Source: Perkinsus marinus ATCC 50983 (lineage: Eukaryota > Perkinsozoa > Perkinsida > Perkinsidae). From it: a DNA stretch of 64,000 bases. This document shows positions 46,464 through 58,141 of the stretch, piece by piece. The stretch spans positions 33,393 to 97,392 of the forward strand of contig NW_003211161.1 in NCBI RefSeq assembly GCF_000006405.1. Direction: 5' to 3'. Made by a program: the position numbers and the translations under genes. The first letter of the stretch is position 1, and each line of letters starts with the position of its first letter. Below the pieces are notes generated by a model. It was not told where the DNA came from, searched no databases, and saw only the letters and a program-made list of their open reading frames with translations.

Positions 46464-48032
46464 ATGTCATTGGCATCGATAGATGTTCGTCCGAGTGGCG
46501 GTCCGCAGTCGGAAGAGTTGACTTGCGGAAATTTTGGTATGAGCGCACTAGGAATAAAATCTCCTCCTGGGCCGGGCAGGCTCTCGATAGAAGCTAGTGT
46601 TTGTAATGCAAAGATTGAGTGGGAAAGAGCTGATGCTATTTCGACCTCTTCGAAGGGTACGATGATGAACGGCACAGACGAGCCGTCTACGTCCATCCAC
46701 ACCAGCGCGGGTGGTCAGGTAGGGGTCCAACGAGAGACGCCTTTGCCCGGGAAAAGTGGGGGAGAGGAGGCTATTGCCACTGAAGAGGAAGAGGTCTCGT
46801 TTGTGAGTAGCACAGCTGTGGTGGTGGCAGGAAGTCTGCATAGTTCTATCGTAGTAGAAAATGATGGTAAGTTGAGTACGGTTTATCGTGTTGGAGATTT
46901 GGTGAAAATTATCCACGATGATGGTTTTGGTGGCGACCTGCGAGGGGCTTTCGAAGCGTCCATTTACGAAGTGCGGGGTACGTTGCTGACGGTGCGGTAT
47001 ATGGGAGATAATAAGGGACTGTATGACGAGACGATCGATGTGCTATTTCATCATAAACGGCTGCGGAAACACGGTGTGTTGGACTGGTCAAGGCTCAGCG
47101 TCGTTGGTAGTATTACGAAACCTCCTCCCGAAGGGTCGCCATCATCCGATTTCGCAGAACAGGAGGCGAGGGCTGAGGGCGCGATGACACTAGCATTGGT
47201 GGAATCGTGTTTGGCGGTTTTTGGGAGAACTCTGCCCGAGTTCGATAGAGGGTATATCCCTCGTATGTGTCGGTCAGTGCGAAGTAGAATGCATGCCCTG
47301 GTCACTCTAGATGAGCCCGATCAAGCGCTAGCAGCACTTTGTCATCATCTGGATCTTCAGCTCGGCTTTAGTGAACTGCATTTTTTCAGTGTGGACTTTT
47401 CAAGACAACGTCAAGGCCTTGGGTCGCTGCTGCTCGAGCGATGGTTGGCTCTGTTGGCCTCCTCGGGGGTGCACTATGTGGTGACGTACGCTAGTGAGAA
47501 TGCAATAAGCTGGTATGAAAAACATGGCTTCGTCCATAGAAGGGATATGACTCTGCCAGAGCGTAGCATTCGAGGGCGAGTGACGCTGTGCACTGGGGCA
47601 AAGCTGATGGAATTGAACCTTCAGAATCATCCGGACCAGCGTCCGAGCATGGAGGAGCTTCGCTTGAGGCTGAAGAGGCTCGCGAGTGTTGTTAGGGAAG
47701 GGCAGCCACAACAGCAGCAGAGGCGAAGTGTAGAGCGAGTTGATTCGAATTTGGGAGGGGTGACGGTCACAGTTGATGGAAAAAAAGGATTGCAAATACA
47801 GTCTGTTAATGAGGAGGCGATGCTGATCAAAGTGAACGGCAATTGGGTACATGTGAATTACCCTGGATTCGAAATGCATGGTGATGATGATGGCATCGGT
47901 GAAGTTCGGGAGCTCGGCCCACCTTTTATGGGAGGAAACAGTGACCATGAAATTGATCGTAAACGGGCAGCGCCGGATGGGGAGGCTTTTTCAGAAGGGA
48001 AGCGGCGACGGTGCGCGAGGCTGGAAAGGTGA
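46464..48032 (+). CDS. GNAT-family N-acetyltransferase with an N-terminal Tudor/chromo-barrel-like domain
   Basis: An intronless frame of 522 residues from ATG 46464. After a Ser/Gly/Glu-rich leader, residues about 140-205 (VYRVGDLVKIIHDD, a second strand FEASIYEVRG, TVRYMGDN, then LRKHG) look like a small beta barrel of the Tudor or chromo-barrel type. Residues about 295-370 are GNAT motifs: beta strand FFSVDFSRQRQGLGSLLLERWL (the R-Q-G-L-G acetyl-CoA loop), VVTYASENAISWYEKHGF at the end of the fold. The tail is acidic then ends with a basic KRRRCAR stretch that may be a nuclear signal. A barrel plus acetyltransferase suggests a chromatin enzyme, but the barrel assignment is inference. Confidence 0.7.
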   Translation: MSLASIDVRPSGGPQSEELTCGNFGMSALGIKSPPGPGRLSIEASVCNAKIEWERADAISTSSKGTMMNGTDEPSTSIHTSAGGQVGVQRETPLPGKSGGEEAIATEEEEVSFVSSTAVVVAGSLHSSIVVENDGKLSTVYRVGDLVKIIHDDGFGGDLRGAFEASIYEVRGTLLTVRYMGDNKGLYDETIDVLFHHKRLRKHGVLDWSRLSVVGSITKPPPEGSPSSDFAEQEARAEGAMTLALVESCLAVFGRTLPEFDRGYIPRMCRSVRSRMHALVTLDEPDQALAALCHHLDLQLGFSELHFFSVDFSRQRQGLGSLLLERWLALLASSGVHYVVTYASENAISWYEKHGFVHRRDMTLPERSIRGRVTLCTGAKLMELNLQNHPDQRPSMEELRLRLKRLASVVREGQPQQQQRRSVERVDSNLGGVTVTVDGKKGLQIQSVNEEAMLIKVNGNWVHVNYPGFEMHGDDDGIGEVRELGPPFMGGNSDHEIDRKRAAPDGEAFSEGKRRRCARLER

Positions 48033-48849
48033 TGATCCATGTGTAACATAGTTGAGAAGATGTGGGGAAGGCGTGGTATGAACTGCGTCTGAATGAAGAA
48101 GTCTACTGTGTATGTATCATTGATAATATTTGCATTGGTTGTTGCCTTGTCACTCGAGAGTAAGCGCTAAATGATTACATCTTGAATTGGGTTTGTTACA
48201 AACGCGGGGGGGATAGTCCCATAACAGAGATGACGAATGTTGGAGGGAAATATGGTTTGCTTTCCTGCTCAGCTGAGCCTGGGAGTTTTCTCGATTTTTG
48301 TAGGAGTTTATGTACGATTTGGGGAAAAAGTGGGACAGAAATCAACAAAAATTTCCGCGAAATTCCTCAGAATTTTTACATGAGGAGGTTCTAGGTGATA
48401 CACTCATGCCCCATATTGTAATAGTCGCTTTTTTCACCTCCAACATGCCCTATGGTGAATCTTCTGAAGCTTCACTAGAACCCAACTCGATCCTCATTGA
48501 GGAAGTGCCGCCAAGGCCAGAGTTGTCTCCGCTTTCAAATAGTCGCATTCTAGCCGTACCGTACCCGCCTCGAGAGATATATAATCAGATGTAAGCATGG
48601 TATATAATCGATGGCGTATCGGACCCGAAGTGGAATAATATGTACATCGTCAACTACATGCGGAAGTAACATCTGTGAAATTTTCTTGAGGAAATTAGCA
48701 TTGGTTTCTCAAACTTGTTTAATTAGTGAGGAAACTTCTAGACTCACATAAGGCAAGCGAACAAGTACTGGGAGCAGTGCTTACGCGAAGTGTTTGCGAT
48801 CAGGTCCAAGTTTGTTGTATTAGTAGTAGACCTGTCCGATGCTGTACTT
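48033..48849. repeat. Intergenic interval with TCAGCTGA-core repeat
   Basis: Positions 48236-48300 carry GTTGGAGGGAAATATGG, CTTTCCTGCTCAGCTGAGCC and GGGAGTTTTC, the same family as 3613-3667. A related stretch with GAGGAAATTAGCATTGGTTT at 48689 matches one near 45121. No gene is supported. Confidence 0.45.
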
Positions 48850-51800
48850 ATGAGCGAAAATGAGCCTATTACTTTGGAGGTAGCCGTCGAGTGGTATCGA
48901 TTTCGGCGCGACATACGTATTTTTTGTAGGCGCTGAAAAGTGATGTCGCGGAGGCCTTGGGAGTGGATGCTAAAGTGAAAGTGATCGAAACGATAATGTC
49001 GAGTGAGAAGCTTAGCTGAGATCGTCTGGGCATTTTTATACTAAGGTTACACTGGTCTTCTGAGGGCACCCATCGAGACCGACGATGACCTTGCTGATTT
49101 GTATGGTGCTGTGCATTGTTGTGAGAATGCGAGCAGTGGTGGAAAGAAAAGAGCATCGAAGGCTGATCTACTGTAAGTGTTGTCGTCTCAGTGCGTGTAG
49201 GAGTTTGCTACTCTACGCGACATCTAAAAACGCAATTCTTGTTAGATAGGAGCTTTCCAGCAACACTGGATTTTCACCCGCGATGACAAACTGTTGGAAA
49301 ATTGTTGGGTTGTCGGTCGCGAAGACACACGTCTTGAATTTACAAGGAGTATCACGCCACTTCACCTTAAACGGGTGAAACTCCATTGAGTTTTTCCGCT
49401 AATTTTTTCACCCAAGATCTAAAATAGACGTCTCAGATTAAACTCTGAAGAAAATTCCGAAATTATATTTTCCGTCGATGAAATTTTTTCGTTCACTTTT
49501 AGAATTCTCCAACTCAGAGATGAATACGAAGTTACTATCGATGGTCACTTGAAAGAGATAGAAATGCTCACAGGAGAGAAAAGTAAACTTGAGGGGAAAT
49601 TGAAGACTATGGTGAGCGAATATTTTACATGTCTATAGTAGGCGTTGATTTTTCAGGAGCAGGAAATGGTTGAACTGACTGGACAGTTGTCACACAAGTT
49701 GGAGGCGGCTGAGAAGGACATCACTAAACGAGTGAAAAGCGAATTTGATGAGAAACTGAAGGCATATGAAAATGAGGTGGGTGAGGGAGATATGAATTGA
49801 ACTCATCACGTGGCATTAGGTTGCTGAGAAGGAGAAGAAATTTAAGGCGCAGCTGAAAGAGAAAACACAACAAATTTTGGTCCAACAACAGGAGGTTAAT
49901 CTCGAACTCTTATTTTCTGATGCGGACTCTTGCTGTTGTAGATGAGTAACTTGAGGAGAGAGTTGGACGACACACGTGAGGAGTTGAGATGCGAAAAGGA
50001 GCTCGTGGAGGAACATTCGCATACGATTTCGGAAAGAGACGCCCGCATCGGTGAGTTGTTGTTGTTGGAATCATCCATTCTGTCGCGGATATTTCAAAGC
50101 GGATTTTTAATTATAAATACATAATTAGTAATAACATAACGATATATCCAATTTCCTAAGACAATTGCGGAGCGAGCGAAGCGAGCGGAGCGTATTCTCT
50201 CACTTTACTAACACTTTGTGCGTGCGTGCGTGCGTGCGTGCGTACAAATTATCCAGCTCGATCTAGAGAGGTTATGATCACATGCTATACACCATTCGAT
50301 AGCTCTCGCTCTGGGGATACTAGAAAAAATACGAAATTAGGGTTCCGCCCGGACCATGAAGATTTCCGTGCAAAAAACATATTTTTGCAGAAAAACGCCA
50401 GGCATGGGAATCGAACCCGGATGCCGAGCTCCGCCCCTTCTCCGAGAAGGCCTAGTATTACAACAAGAATATAGTGATATTAATATTAAATATATAATCA
50501 TATTAAGGTATTATTAAATATATTACATTAGGTAATCGTTTATTAGTATATATATCTGAGTATATTTATTAGTAATATTTACATTAGTAAATATCAGTAA
50601 CATGTTATAATATGTTGGCCACTTTCGAAAGTTCACTTTTCGACGGTATACTCATGCATCTGTGGCTCAGAGGAACTCCTCGCTGAGTGTGAGAGGCTGA
50701 GGGAAGAATGCATTGTCCATGCATCGAGGTGTCCGACGACTCTTGAAAGAGCAATGGGAGAGGGTTCAAGTCGACGGCCTTCACGTCAAACTCGGTGAGT
50801 TTTTACGTGTAATGGGAGTGGAACCATTCTCTCGATATCTCCAACAGAATTATCAAGTGTGTTACATTTTTCATTGACATGTGGAGTATCATATGTTCAT
50901 GCAGGAACTCTAGTCGGCGAGCGAGCCTTGTAACAGTAGCAAGTCGAAAGGTAGGGAGTCTGCTGATAGTCCAGTGAGCTGTACTGAGGTTCTATCTCAG
51001 TCGAGCAGCTCATCGATGAAGCCAGTGGAGGAGCGGTCTTGCTTCACTTTCACGGTACCGGATATTACCGGTAAAGTTGATCGGTAAGTTGCTGATGGGT
51101 CGGCAGCAGAAAGATCCTCTCCAAACAAATGGCGATGCAAATGCATTGAAACTCCACTTAGTCCTACACTGTTGGTCGGTGGAATATTCCCTTTTTTGGT
51201 TGATGTTTAACGTCAGCATTCTAATAAAGAACATCGCGATTACCCCTTGTTCGTCTGGTCGGCTGAGCATGGTTCTTTGACCTTGTTGATAGTAGGCTCA
51301 TCCGACCATATGATGGCAGGAGTGGGTTGTCCTTTCAATATCATCGATAGCAAGCAATACTATGATATCGTGCTTTTCCCCCCACACCTTCTTAGGTATC
51401 AAAAAGGAAGGCCCTATCTATCTGAAGAGGTTACCAACATCATTGGCCTGGAGTTTCTACAGGTCTACTACTTTGCCGTTCACCTCAGTTCAATGCAGCG
51501 TGGTATGGTTAGGTTGAGTTCTTCCCTTGTGGAGATATAACGAGTCAAGAAGGCTATTGTGCTGTGAAGTTACGGGTACCGAATAGTATTAAACTCAGCT
51601 GGTGAGTCGAGTCGCTGTAAATGCTAATAGCCAAGTTCGAACACTTGCCACATTTTATCTTCAAGATTGGTGTTTTGTGAATCCTCATGTGCCTGCGTGC
51701 ATTTTGAAATAATGCTTCTTATGCAGGTCTGTGACAATAGGGCGGCAACAGAAGGGTCCCCGAGTGGATGTATTTGAACACTCTCTTTGGTGGTGTCGAT

Positions 51801-52530
51801 ACGGGTTGCTCTGGACTAACTTTTGTTCCATTGACACATTGCTAGCTGAGGTAAGCCTTCCTACGTTCCAGCAATGGTGAAGTTATGAATAACATTGTCG
51901 TGGAATTCGAACGAAACGGCGCGTATATAGATCTAGCTTCTACTTAGTTCGGGGATGCTGATGATAATGAGGAGTTGACGCTTACCGTTGAAGTCCATTC
52001 TGCTGAGGTAGCTCTCTACTTGGAGTTTCACATGAGGATCTTCATCTCAGACGATTGAGGACGGTGATGTCTCTGATGCTGAATCAACTGTGACCTCTAC
52101 TTCTACTCCTGGTCATTGTCACGCATGCGGGAAGGAGCTCACCTGTGAATATGATGACATCAGAAGGCGCTCTACATCTCTCAAGGACCCGACAACTCGC
52201 AGTCGGAGCTCGAGCCCGTTGCGCTACGATGCACTAGGGAGACGCTTACCGAGTAAGGACTTCAACACTGACCTCTTGCTGGGGATATCCTTATCGACCA
52301 TCTACTCCATGATCATGCGCTCACACGTCTGCGTTATCGTTCTATTCATCAGTGCGTGTTTTTCAGGTGCGATAGAGACTTCTCCTAGATCACACTGTTG
52401 TCAACAACACGTTACACACTATGCGGGTTCTGGTAAATTCTCTCTTCACCAGTTCGATGCGCGGCCTCGCACTACTCCAAGTGGTGGTGTCCGGAAACCT
52501 TGCGGGGATCTCATCCCCTTAGACCGATGA
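48850..52530 (+). CDS. Coiled-coil protein with a C-terminal MATH-like domain
   Basis: Starts at ATG 48850 (MSENEPITLE). Exons 48850-48879, 48930-49002, 49046-49172, 49503-49611, 49657-49776, 49820-49894, 49942-50050 and 50671-50794 are phase-consistent. They encode a long heptad-rich coiled coil (LKEIEMLTGEKSKLEGKLK, LSHKLEAAEKDI, NLRRELDDTREELRCEKEL, LLAECERLREEC). Later exons, less certain, contain SCFTFTVPDITGKVDR at about 51033, VFEHSLWWCRYGLLWTNFCSI at about 51770 and ELTLTVEVHSAE near 51980, matching the start, middle and last strand of a MATH/TRAF domain. A Cys pair (HCHACGKEL) follows and the frame ends at 52530. MATH domains bind peptide ligands, often in ubiquitin pathways. Intron 7 (50051-50670) holds inserted repeat DNA. 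Confidence 0.6.
49344..49385 (-). repeat. MITE-like element, copy F (end fragment, in an intron)
   Basis: Only the ~42-bp end remains: TATCACGCCACTTCACC then ACGGGTGAAACTCCA. It lies in intron 3 of the coiled-coil/MATH gene. Confidence 0.55.
50160..50470 (-). repeat. tRNA-derived insertion in intron 7 of the coiled-coil/MATH gene
   Basis: Contains a GCGAGCGAAGCGAGCGGAGCG block, a (TGCG)n microsatellite at about 50219-50242 and, on the minus strand at 50394-50440, a box B GGTTCGATTCCC followed by TGGCGTTTTTC. The same box B and tail close the tRNA-like block of the 1.06-kb repeats. Confidence 0.5.
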
Positions 52531-52738
52531 TTGTGTTATCGGATTCGTGGTCCATCTAACTCATTCGAATTGATTCATAATGGAGTGGTGTATGCTACAA
52601 AAACTTGTTTATTCTTCTGATACTATCAATCTGCTGTGTTCATGATGTCCTGTTCATGGTGTTATGGGCAAACTGGGGTTTTGTTGCAGTTGGGAATGCT
52701 CAAGTGGTAGTTGGACACGACATGAGCAGTTGACACCA

Positions 52739-53905
52739 ATGGAGTGTCCAGTGTGCTATAATCCTTATGATACTCTGGAAGAGTCTCATATCCCTAAGGT
52801 GAACAGAGTGATGCTCTTCCTTGTCAGAGTTCATATGCATAAATAACGATCAGTTCAATCGCATGCGCGTTCGAGAAATTCGCGACATTCTTCCGTGAGT
52901 AAAGTTACTATACTTACGAAAGAGGGTCGCGTCGTAGAGAGGGATTTTTTTACTATACTATAGTAGAACAATTCCTCTTCAGACGAAACAACGGCAAATA
53001 TATCTGTGAGATAATATCTTTGGTTAATTTCTGGCCTACACAGAAAAGCATCCTAGTAAGCATTGTGTCGATCGTGCGAGGTACTGGTGCGCTGCGGCCA
53101 CAGTCTGTGCGTTCGGTGTCTTCGGCATTTGGTAGAAGGCCCCTCTATGAGAGATATTACTACTTCCAACGGGAGAACAGGAGAGCCGCCAGCATGGAAC
53201 CCACCACCCTATGCCCGCATCACATGTCCGAACTGTCGTCAGAACATGTTAGTGACGGAGGTGAGCTCCTCCTCGAGATGGTCGCCATCGACCTCGTTGA
53301 TTTTTGAGGTCCGGACTAACTTTGCTCTCTTGGCTGCAGTCGAGCAAGCAGCGTCTCCTCAACGTGACGTAGCGCTGTGTTCGGTACATCCGAGGTTGGC
53401 CTGCTCGCACTTCTGCAAACAGCTGGGCCGGTTCGTTTGTGCGGAGTGTTGTGGTGGCTCTCAAGCCCATTGTGACGCTGAGCATGTTGCTATTGACACT
53501 ATAGTGGACGCGGTTACTGATGATGTACGTCTGCATGTGGACTGTATTAGATGGCTGAGTTATTCTCGAGGTGCGTAACAATCTCAGTGGTCGATGCCTG
53601 CTGGTGAAGCAACAGTGTTCTTCCACTAGAGAAGAGCTCGCTAGGCGTATCGAGGCGTATACGGCTAACCTAACTTCTATACATCAGAGAGTGAGAATAC
53701 AGTGCATGATGAATATTGGAGGAAAATGCAGATACAGTCAACAGCAGAGAGGCTCATCCACGAGATACAGTGTCAAGTTAAAGATGCCGAGAGGGACTTA
53801 GAGATGCGACACGCCTCTGTGAATAGTCGAACAGCTGATGTGAGTGTGCCTATAGATATCTCCGTTCTGATTAGCCTTGGTCCTGGGGGCCACGAAGAGC
53901 CCTAG
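52739..53905 (+). CDS. RING - B-box - coiled-coil (TRIM-like) protein
   Basis: Starts at ATG 52739 (MECPVCYNPYDTLEES). An intron follows, then 53063-53262 supplies CRSCEVLVRCGHSLCVRCL and, after a proline-rich loop, TCPNCRQN, completing a C3HC4-type RING. Next is a B-box: CSVHPRLACSHFC, VCAEC and HCDAEH (about 53375-53490). Then a helical segment (STREELARRIEAYTANLTSIHQRV; ERLIHEIQCQVKDAERDLEMRH) runs to a stop at 53905. RING/B-box/coiled-coil proteins are E3 ubiquitin ligases. Exon junctions near 53045, 53570 and 53690 are uncertain; the helical part changes frame near 53695 with no clear intron. It starts 209 bp after the MATH gene on the same strand. Confidence 0.6.
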
Positions 53906-54176
53906 GGTTATTTTTGTCATGGTCAAGCGGTTTCATATCAGCTTTCACCATGATACTTTTGGTATCTTATTTTTTCACGAAATGCTCAAAAAAATTCGAG
54001 CAATAAAAATACCCCACACCAACTGAAGATTCACTGGACTAGTTAGTGGAGCGTTAGATTCTTGGATATCCACACTAACATCATCTTCATGGTCATTGAT
54101 TCCTACTATAGAACGAAGGCGTGTAGGTGGTGACGCGACTTGGTATCGTTGAGCGACGTGCCGGGGAAGCTTTCCG

Positions 54177-55330
54177 TCGTATGGAGTATACACTCGATGC
54201 CGTCAAAGATACTGATCGTCAAGGGAATATCTCTGGAGATGGAGAGAGCCAATCACTTTGCCCAGTGGTCCGAGACTCTGTTGAATGGTAAGCGCGGTGC
54301 TCCACCTATTCTTGCGGTACTGTGCTCAAAATCGCTCATCTTGTCATGGCGAAATTCGGCAAGTCCTCAGAGTCATGAAGTTTTCAACGTTCTTTTATAT
54401 TTACTTCTGTGTTACTGTGTTCTACGCGAATATGTTCACGTTCTGTTCACGGTATCCTGAGCGCATTTCGAGTAAACGTCAGGTACTGCCAACATCGTCG
54501 GGCTATCCTCTCGCTCGATCCGGCGGAAGCTATACGATGCTGCTCGTCGAACGAGAACGGCAGTGAACTCACTGCGGCAGAGTTCGACGATGCTGCAGTA
54601 GAAGAGATGTTATCCGCCAAATGTGATGCATTGAATCTGACGCCTCCGAGGAGAGGAGCCGGAGAGCAAGAGCATAGTCCAGCGTGGATGGTCCAACACA
54701 ATGCATCACCGTCGAATCGGCTTCTTCGGCTATTGCGTCCTCCCTTGGGTGAGCCTGTGATACTCTTGATCGATGAGGCAGTTTTCTCCCAGACCCACCG
54801 CGTGTGAGGTTGCGATATGAAGGAGGAACGAATGGATTGGGGACGTACCATATTCCGCATCTTTTTGAAGTGGTGGAGGAGCCTGAACGCGTAGGTCGAG
54901 ACCAAAGGAAGATATGCATCCCAACTGATTTCATCTGTGAAAACCACATAAGTCACTCACTCGAATATATCTTGTCAATGAGTCGTTACAAATGCCGACC
55001 AAGTTGTTGTCTCTCAGCTACAGTCACCTCCTCGTGAGCAGCAAGACTTCTCCAACACACTCCGGATTGGCGACTTGCATCTGCAGTAAGATATTAGAGA
55101 ACTACTGTCCGCGTTAGTAACGTTAGTGTACTTTTTCTTGTGCTATTCCAGTGTTGCTTAGTGAGCTTGCTTATGGAAGAGCTCGTTCGGAGCATGCTGA
55201 GGTCACACTAGCACAGCCGCGAGGTTCCATTACAGAATATTCTGCGGGAGTTATACTCGAATTTGCCTCTCTACCTCTGTGCCCTCTCTTACTCAGAATC
55301 CCATGGAGGACAGTACAAGAGAATTGAGAC
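54177..55330 (+). CDS. Possible exons of an unrecognised gene downstream of the RING protein
   Basis: Several open stretches look coding (VRYCQHRRAILSLDPAEAI and EFDDAAVEEML at 54470-54610; RLRYEGGTNGLGTYHIPHLFEV at 54806; SELAYGRARSEHAEVTL at 55156) with GT-AG pairs between them. No domain is recognised. They may continue the RING gene or form a separate one. Confidence 0.3.
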
Positions 55331-55890
55331 ACTATCGGCGTTACTCGCGCTAAGTTTTCAACATTTCCCTTCCGACTCGATGCTGACTGAATACACAACA
55401 TCTGTAAAGACGGATACCGTAACTCAAACCATAATTAACGTCTTGAACACGAGGAGCACGTATGATTTTCATAAGCACATACATACTCTTTGTCCAGTAA
55501 AATGCCTTAAATGTCAATACTGCTACTATCATTGGGATCGGAAAAATTGTATGCATCGAAAACGTAACGCTATTTCGTCACTTTTTTAGTCTCATCCCTC
55601 TCGTTAAACGTTTTCACATCCGCCCCCTTAATTGTCGTTGCTTTGCGCTTGGCGCGGTATGTCAGTACTGCATCAGCAAAATATGAAATCACTCGTGAAA
55701 TCATACTATCATCACTCATTTGTCCACGAGTACCGATAACTGGAAGCTATCACACTCCAGCCTGCTAGAGCAACATCCGATCTCTTCATGGTGACGGCCT
55801 TGCGAGTCGCAATGCTTCTACCTTTCCTGGTAGAGTGGTTAGCAATAGTAATAACCTTATTCTCAGCCCAAGTTGGAACCAGTAAAAGAA

Positions 55891-55964
55891 TACTGGAACC
55901 GAGAATCGAACTCGGGACCTATCGCGTGTGAGGCGATCGTCATAACCAACTAGACCATTCCAGC
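55891..55964 (-). tRNA. tRNA-Val (CAC)
   Basis: On the minus strand: acceptor GCTGGAA with TTCCAGT (one G-U pair), D-arm GGTCTAGTTGGTTATG, anticodon arm ATCGC-CTCACAC-GCGAT with CAC, and T-arm CCGAG-TTCGATT-CTCGG. All arms pair. Confidence 0.93.
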
Positions 55965-56386
55965 GATATAGATTAGGAGTACTAATACTCTATCTCAAAG
56001 GATGTCGCAACTTATATGGATACATCGTTCTCGATTCACCAAGGATACATCCATAGATCATCATCAGAAATGTCCCCAATTACTAAAGGGCACGGGATCT
56101 ACTCACACCTCCGCGATGCATACTGAAATCTACACCATCCTAGTCGTTGGAAACAATGCTGAGTATTACTGACTATTAATTCGCGATATTGGGCCGGATT
56201 GTTACCACTTTGTAAGCACTTTGAGAACATTCAGACGCCATCGTCGATGGCTCATCGGCGCTGGTGTAATCAGGCTTGACAAATACTGACAGTTGGTACA
56301 CCACACAGACACATCAATTGGAAACAAGCCTACATCAATTGGAAAAAGTACACTCAATAGCAATGGGTCAAACCGATTGTTGCACG

Positions 56387-57860
56387 TTATACTTGAGGGG
56401 CCGGGCGTTTCCCTTTTTTCTCGATGTCCCTGAAGGCTCCCACTGCCGTCACCGCTCCGAATACTGATGATGGAACTACGACGAAAAGACTACTAAACAT
56501 GGGGCCGACGAGCTCATCACTACCTGTATGCTCTTCTGCGGGCAAGTCCGAAGGGTCGTCACAGTGCACCAGCCAGTAATCGAATTGATTCATCCAGTGT
56601 CTCGACACTAGGACGGCATCATACATCTTCCGCTTGGACTCATCTGGAGCCCTACCAGTCGTCGAAGACGAAATGTCATGGATATTCCAAAACGACGCGT
56701 TTGAACTAGCCAGCATGAAATGTTCGAATCACGTAGCAGTCTCCCGAACCGTCGAATTTTTCTACAGAATGTGTTGTTTTCCAACACATTTTTCCCACTC
56801 GAGTTGACTTCAGCCCGCTATATACTACCTTAACACTAGCTGCTTAGCTTGGAAGCCTTGCTTGACGGAGACACCGAGAAGTGTTTTCTCCCCAGTCCCT
56901 TTATTGACGGCGAAGAACGAATACTCCGTATTAATAAACGATCCGAACATCTTGCGAATTCTGAAATAATCCAAATTTTGACATTATTCCTATTAATAAA
57001 GAGCCTACTTATTCATAAGCCAGTGGCTTGTTTCTTTCGCACTATAGTAAATTGGATTTTCTGCAGACTCATCGCACCTGATCATATCATCCGGTACAGA
57101 GTATTTCGAGACTCTTTGACGGACCTGTGGATATTAACTGTTTTCCCAATGGAGAACCAGTCAGTAGAAGCAGTCAGGAGAGTATCTCCGAGCTCATCAG
57201 TGAGTCCGTAGACATTCCACCACGGACCGTGATACCTGATCGCATAGTACCGCTCATACCCAGGGAATAACTGTGAGCGTATACGAAGATCTAAACTCAG
57301 CAATTTGATATAAGAGACTAGGGCCTTTGATACCAGGCATGCAATCAACGACTCTAATGGAGAGTACTTGTAGTAGTATCCTAAACTGCCTCCAGTTATC
57401 TTCCCTTGCTCATCTGTTGGGAATACCTCCAATGCACTATAGGTTCGATGTGATTGCTCAATGAGCACGAAGGACTGACAAACACCTCAGATGAACGCAT
57501 TGAGAATCGCGCATTGCTGACCTTCGGTAAGAGATCGAATTTACCATATTCTGGTTCCAAGGCCTCCATCCGAGCCGCAGAGCATCCCGAATGACCGAGC
57601 TTCACGACAATGTACTGCCAGAGTCCCGTTATCAATAAGACTACTGCTAAAATTGCGACAACAATCTGAAAAAAAAACTCAAGTGAACTAGAAAAGAATG
57701 CGGAACTCCTGATGGTCACCTTGAATAGAAGCCAGAAACACGACTTGGTTCTGCGTCGTCCCTGAGTGGACTCCTCGTTGACATTGTCTATATCCCTGAA
57801 TTCAGGAAGAGGATGGTAAGCTGTGGTGGCACGCTCAGTAGAGGCTGACGGTGGCGACAT
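56387..57860 (-). CDS. Single-pass membrane protein of unknown function
   Basis: Starts at ATG 57860. Exons 57860-57720, 57665-57522 and from 57474 downward are phase-consistent with introns of 54 and 47 nt. A ~45-residue cytosolic-looking leader with RRRTK precedes one transmembrane helix (IVVAILAVVLLITGLWQYIVV). The ectodomain is beta-rich (SALEVFPTDEQGKITGGSLGYYY; YERYYAIRYHGPWWNVYGLTDELGDTLLTAS), somewhat like LURP/Tubby-type folds. A likely last exon at 56716-56387 (FWNIHDIS, DAVLVSRHWMNQFDYWLVHC) ends at the stop at 56387; its link through 56717-57090 is not resolved. No function is proposed. Confidence 0.5.
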
Positions 57861-58065
57861 ACAAGATTTACAAACAGTTACTAAAACGAAATGTGGTCCG
57901 TTTGTATAATTCTACGGATTCGTAACCCTCTATGGCGTAGCAAGTGTGTCTATGTAAGTTATGATGATTGAAAATATTGTCTATCATAATAGCATGATCT
58001 CAAGTCGAGTGTATGATACAACTGTTGTATTACAGAGGCACTGTGATATGGCTCAGGTGCGTTGG

Positions 58066-58141
58066 TCGGTCGATTTAGTGCAGTGGTTAAGATTTTAGTC
58101 TTCTAATCCAAATATCCCAAGTTCAATTCTAGCACGCTGCA
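58066..58141 (+). other. Degenerate tRNA-like sequence, tRNA-Arg (TCT)-like loop
   Basis: TTAGTGCAGTGGTTAAG is a box A-type D-arm. TTAGTCTTCTAATCC has an anticodon arm with TCT, and CAAGTTCAATTCTAGC is a worn T-arm. The T-stem and acceptor do not pair, so it is likely a relic. Confidence 0.4.

Noticed and set aside
50219-50242. (TGCG)n run as a functional element
   Set aside because: An ordinary microsatellite inside an intronic insertion.
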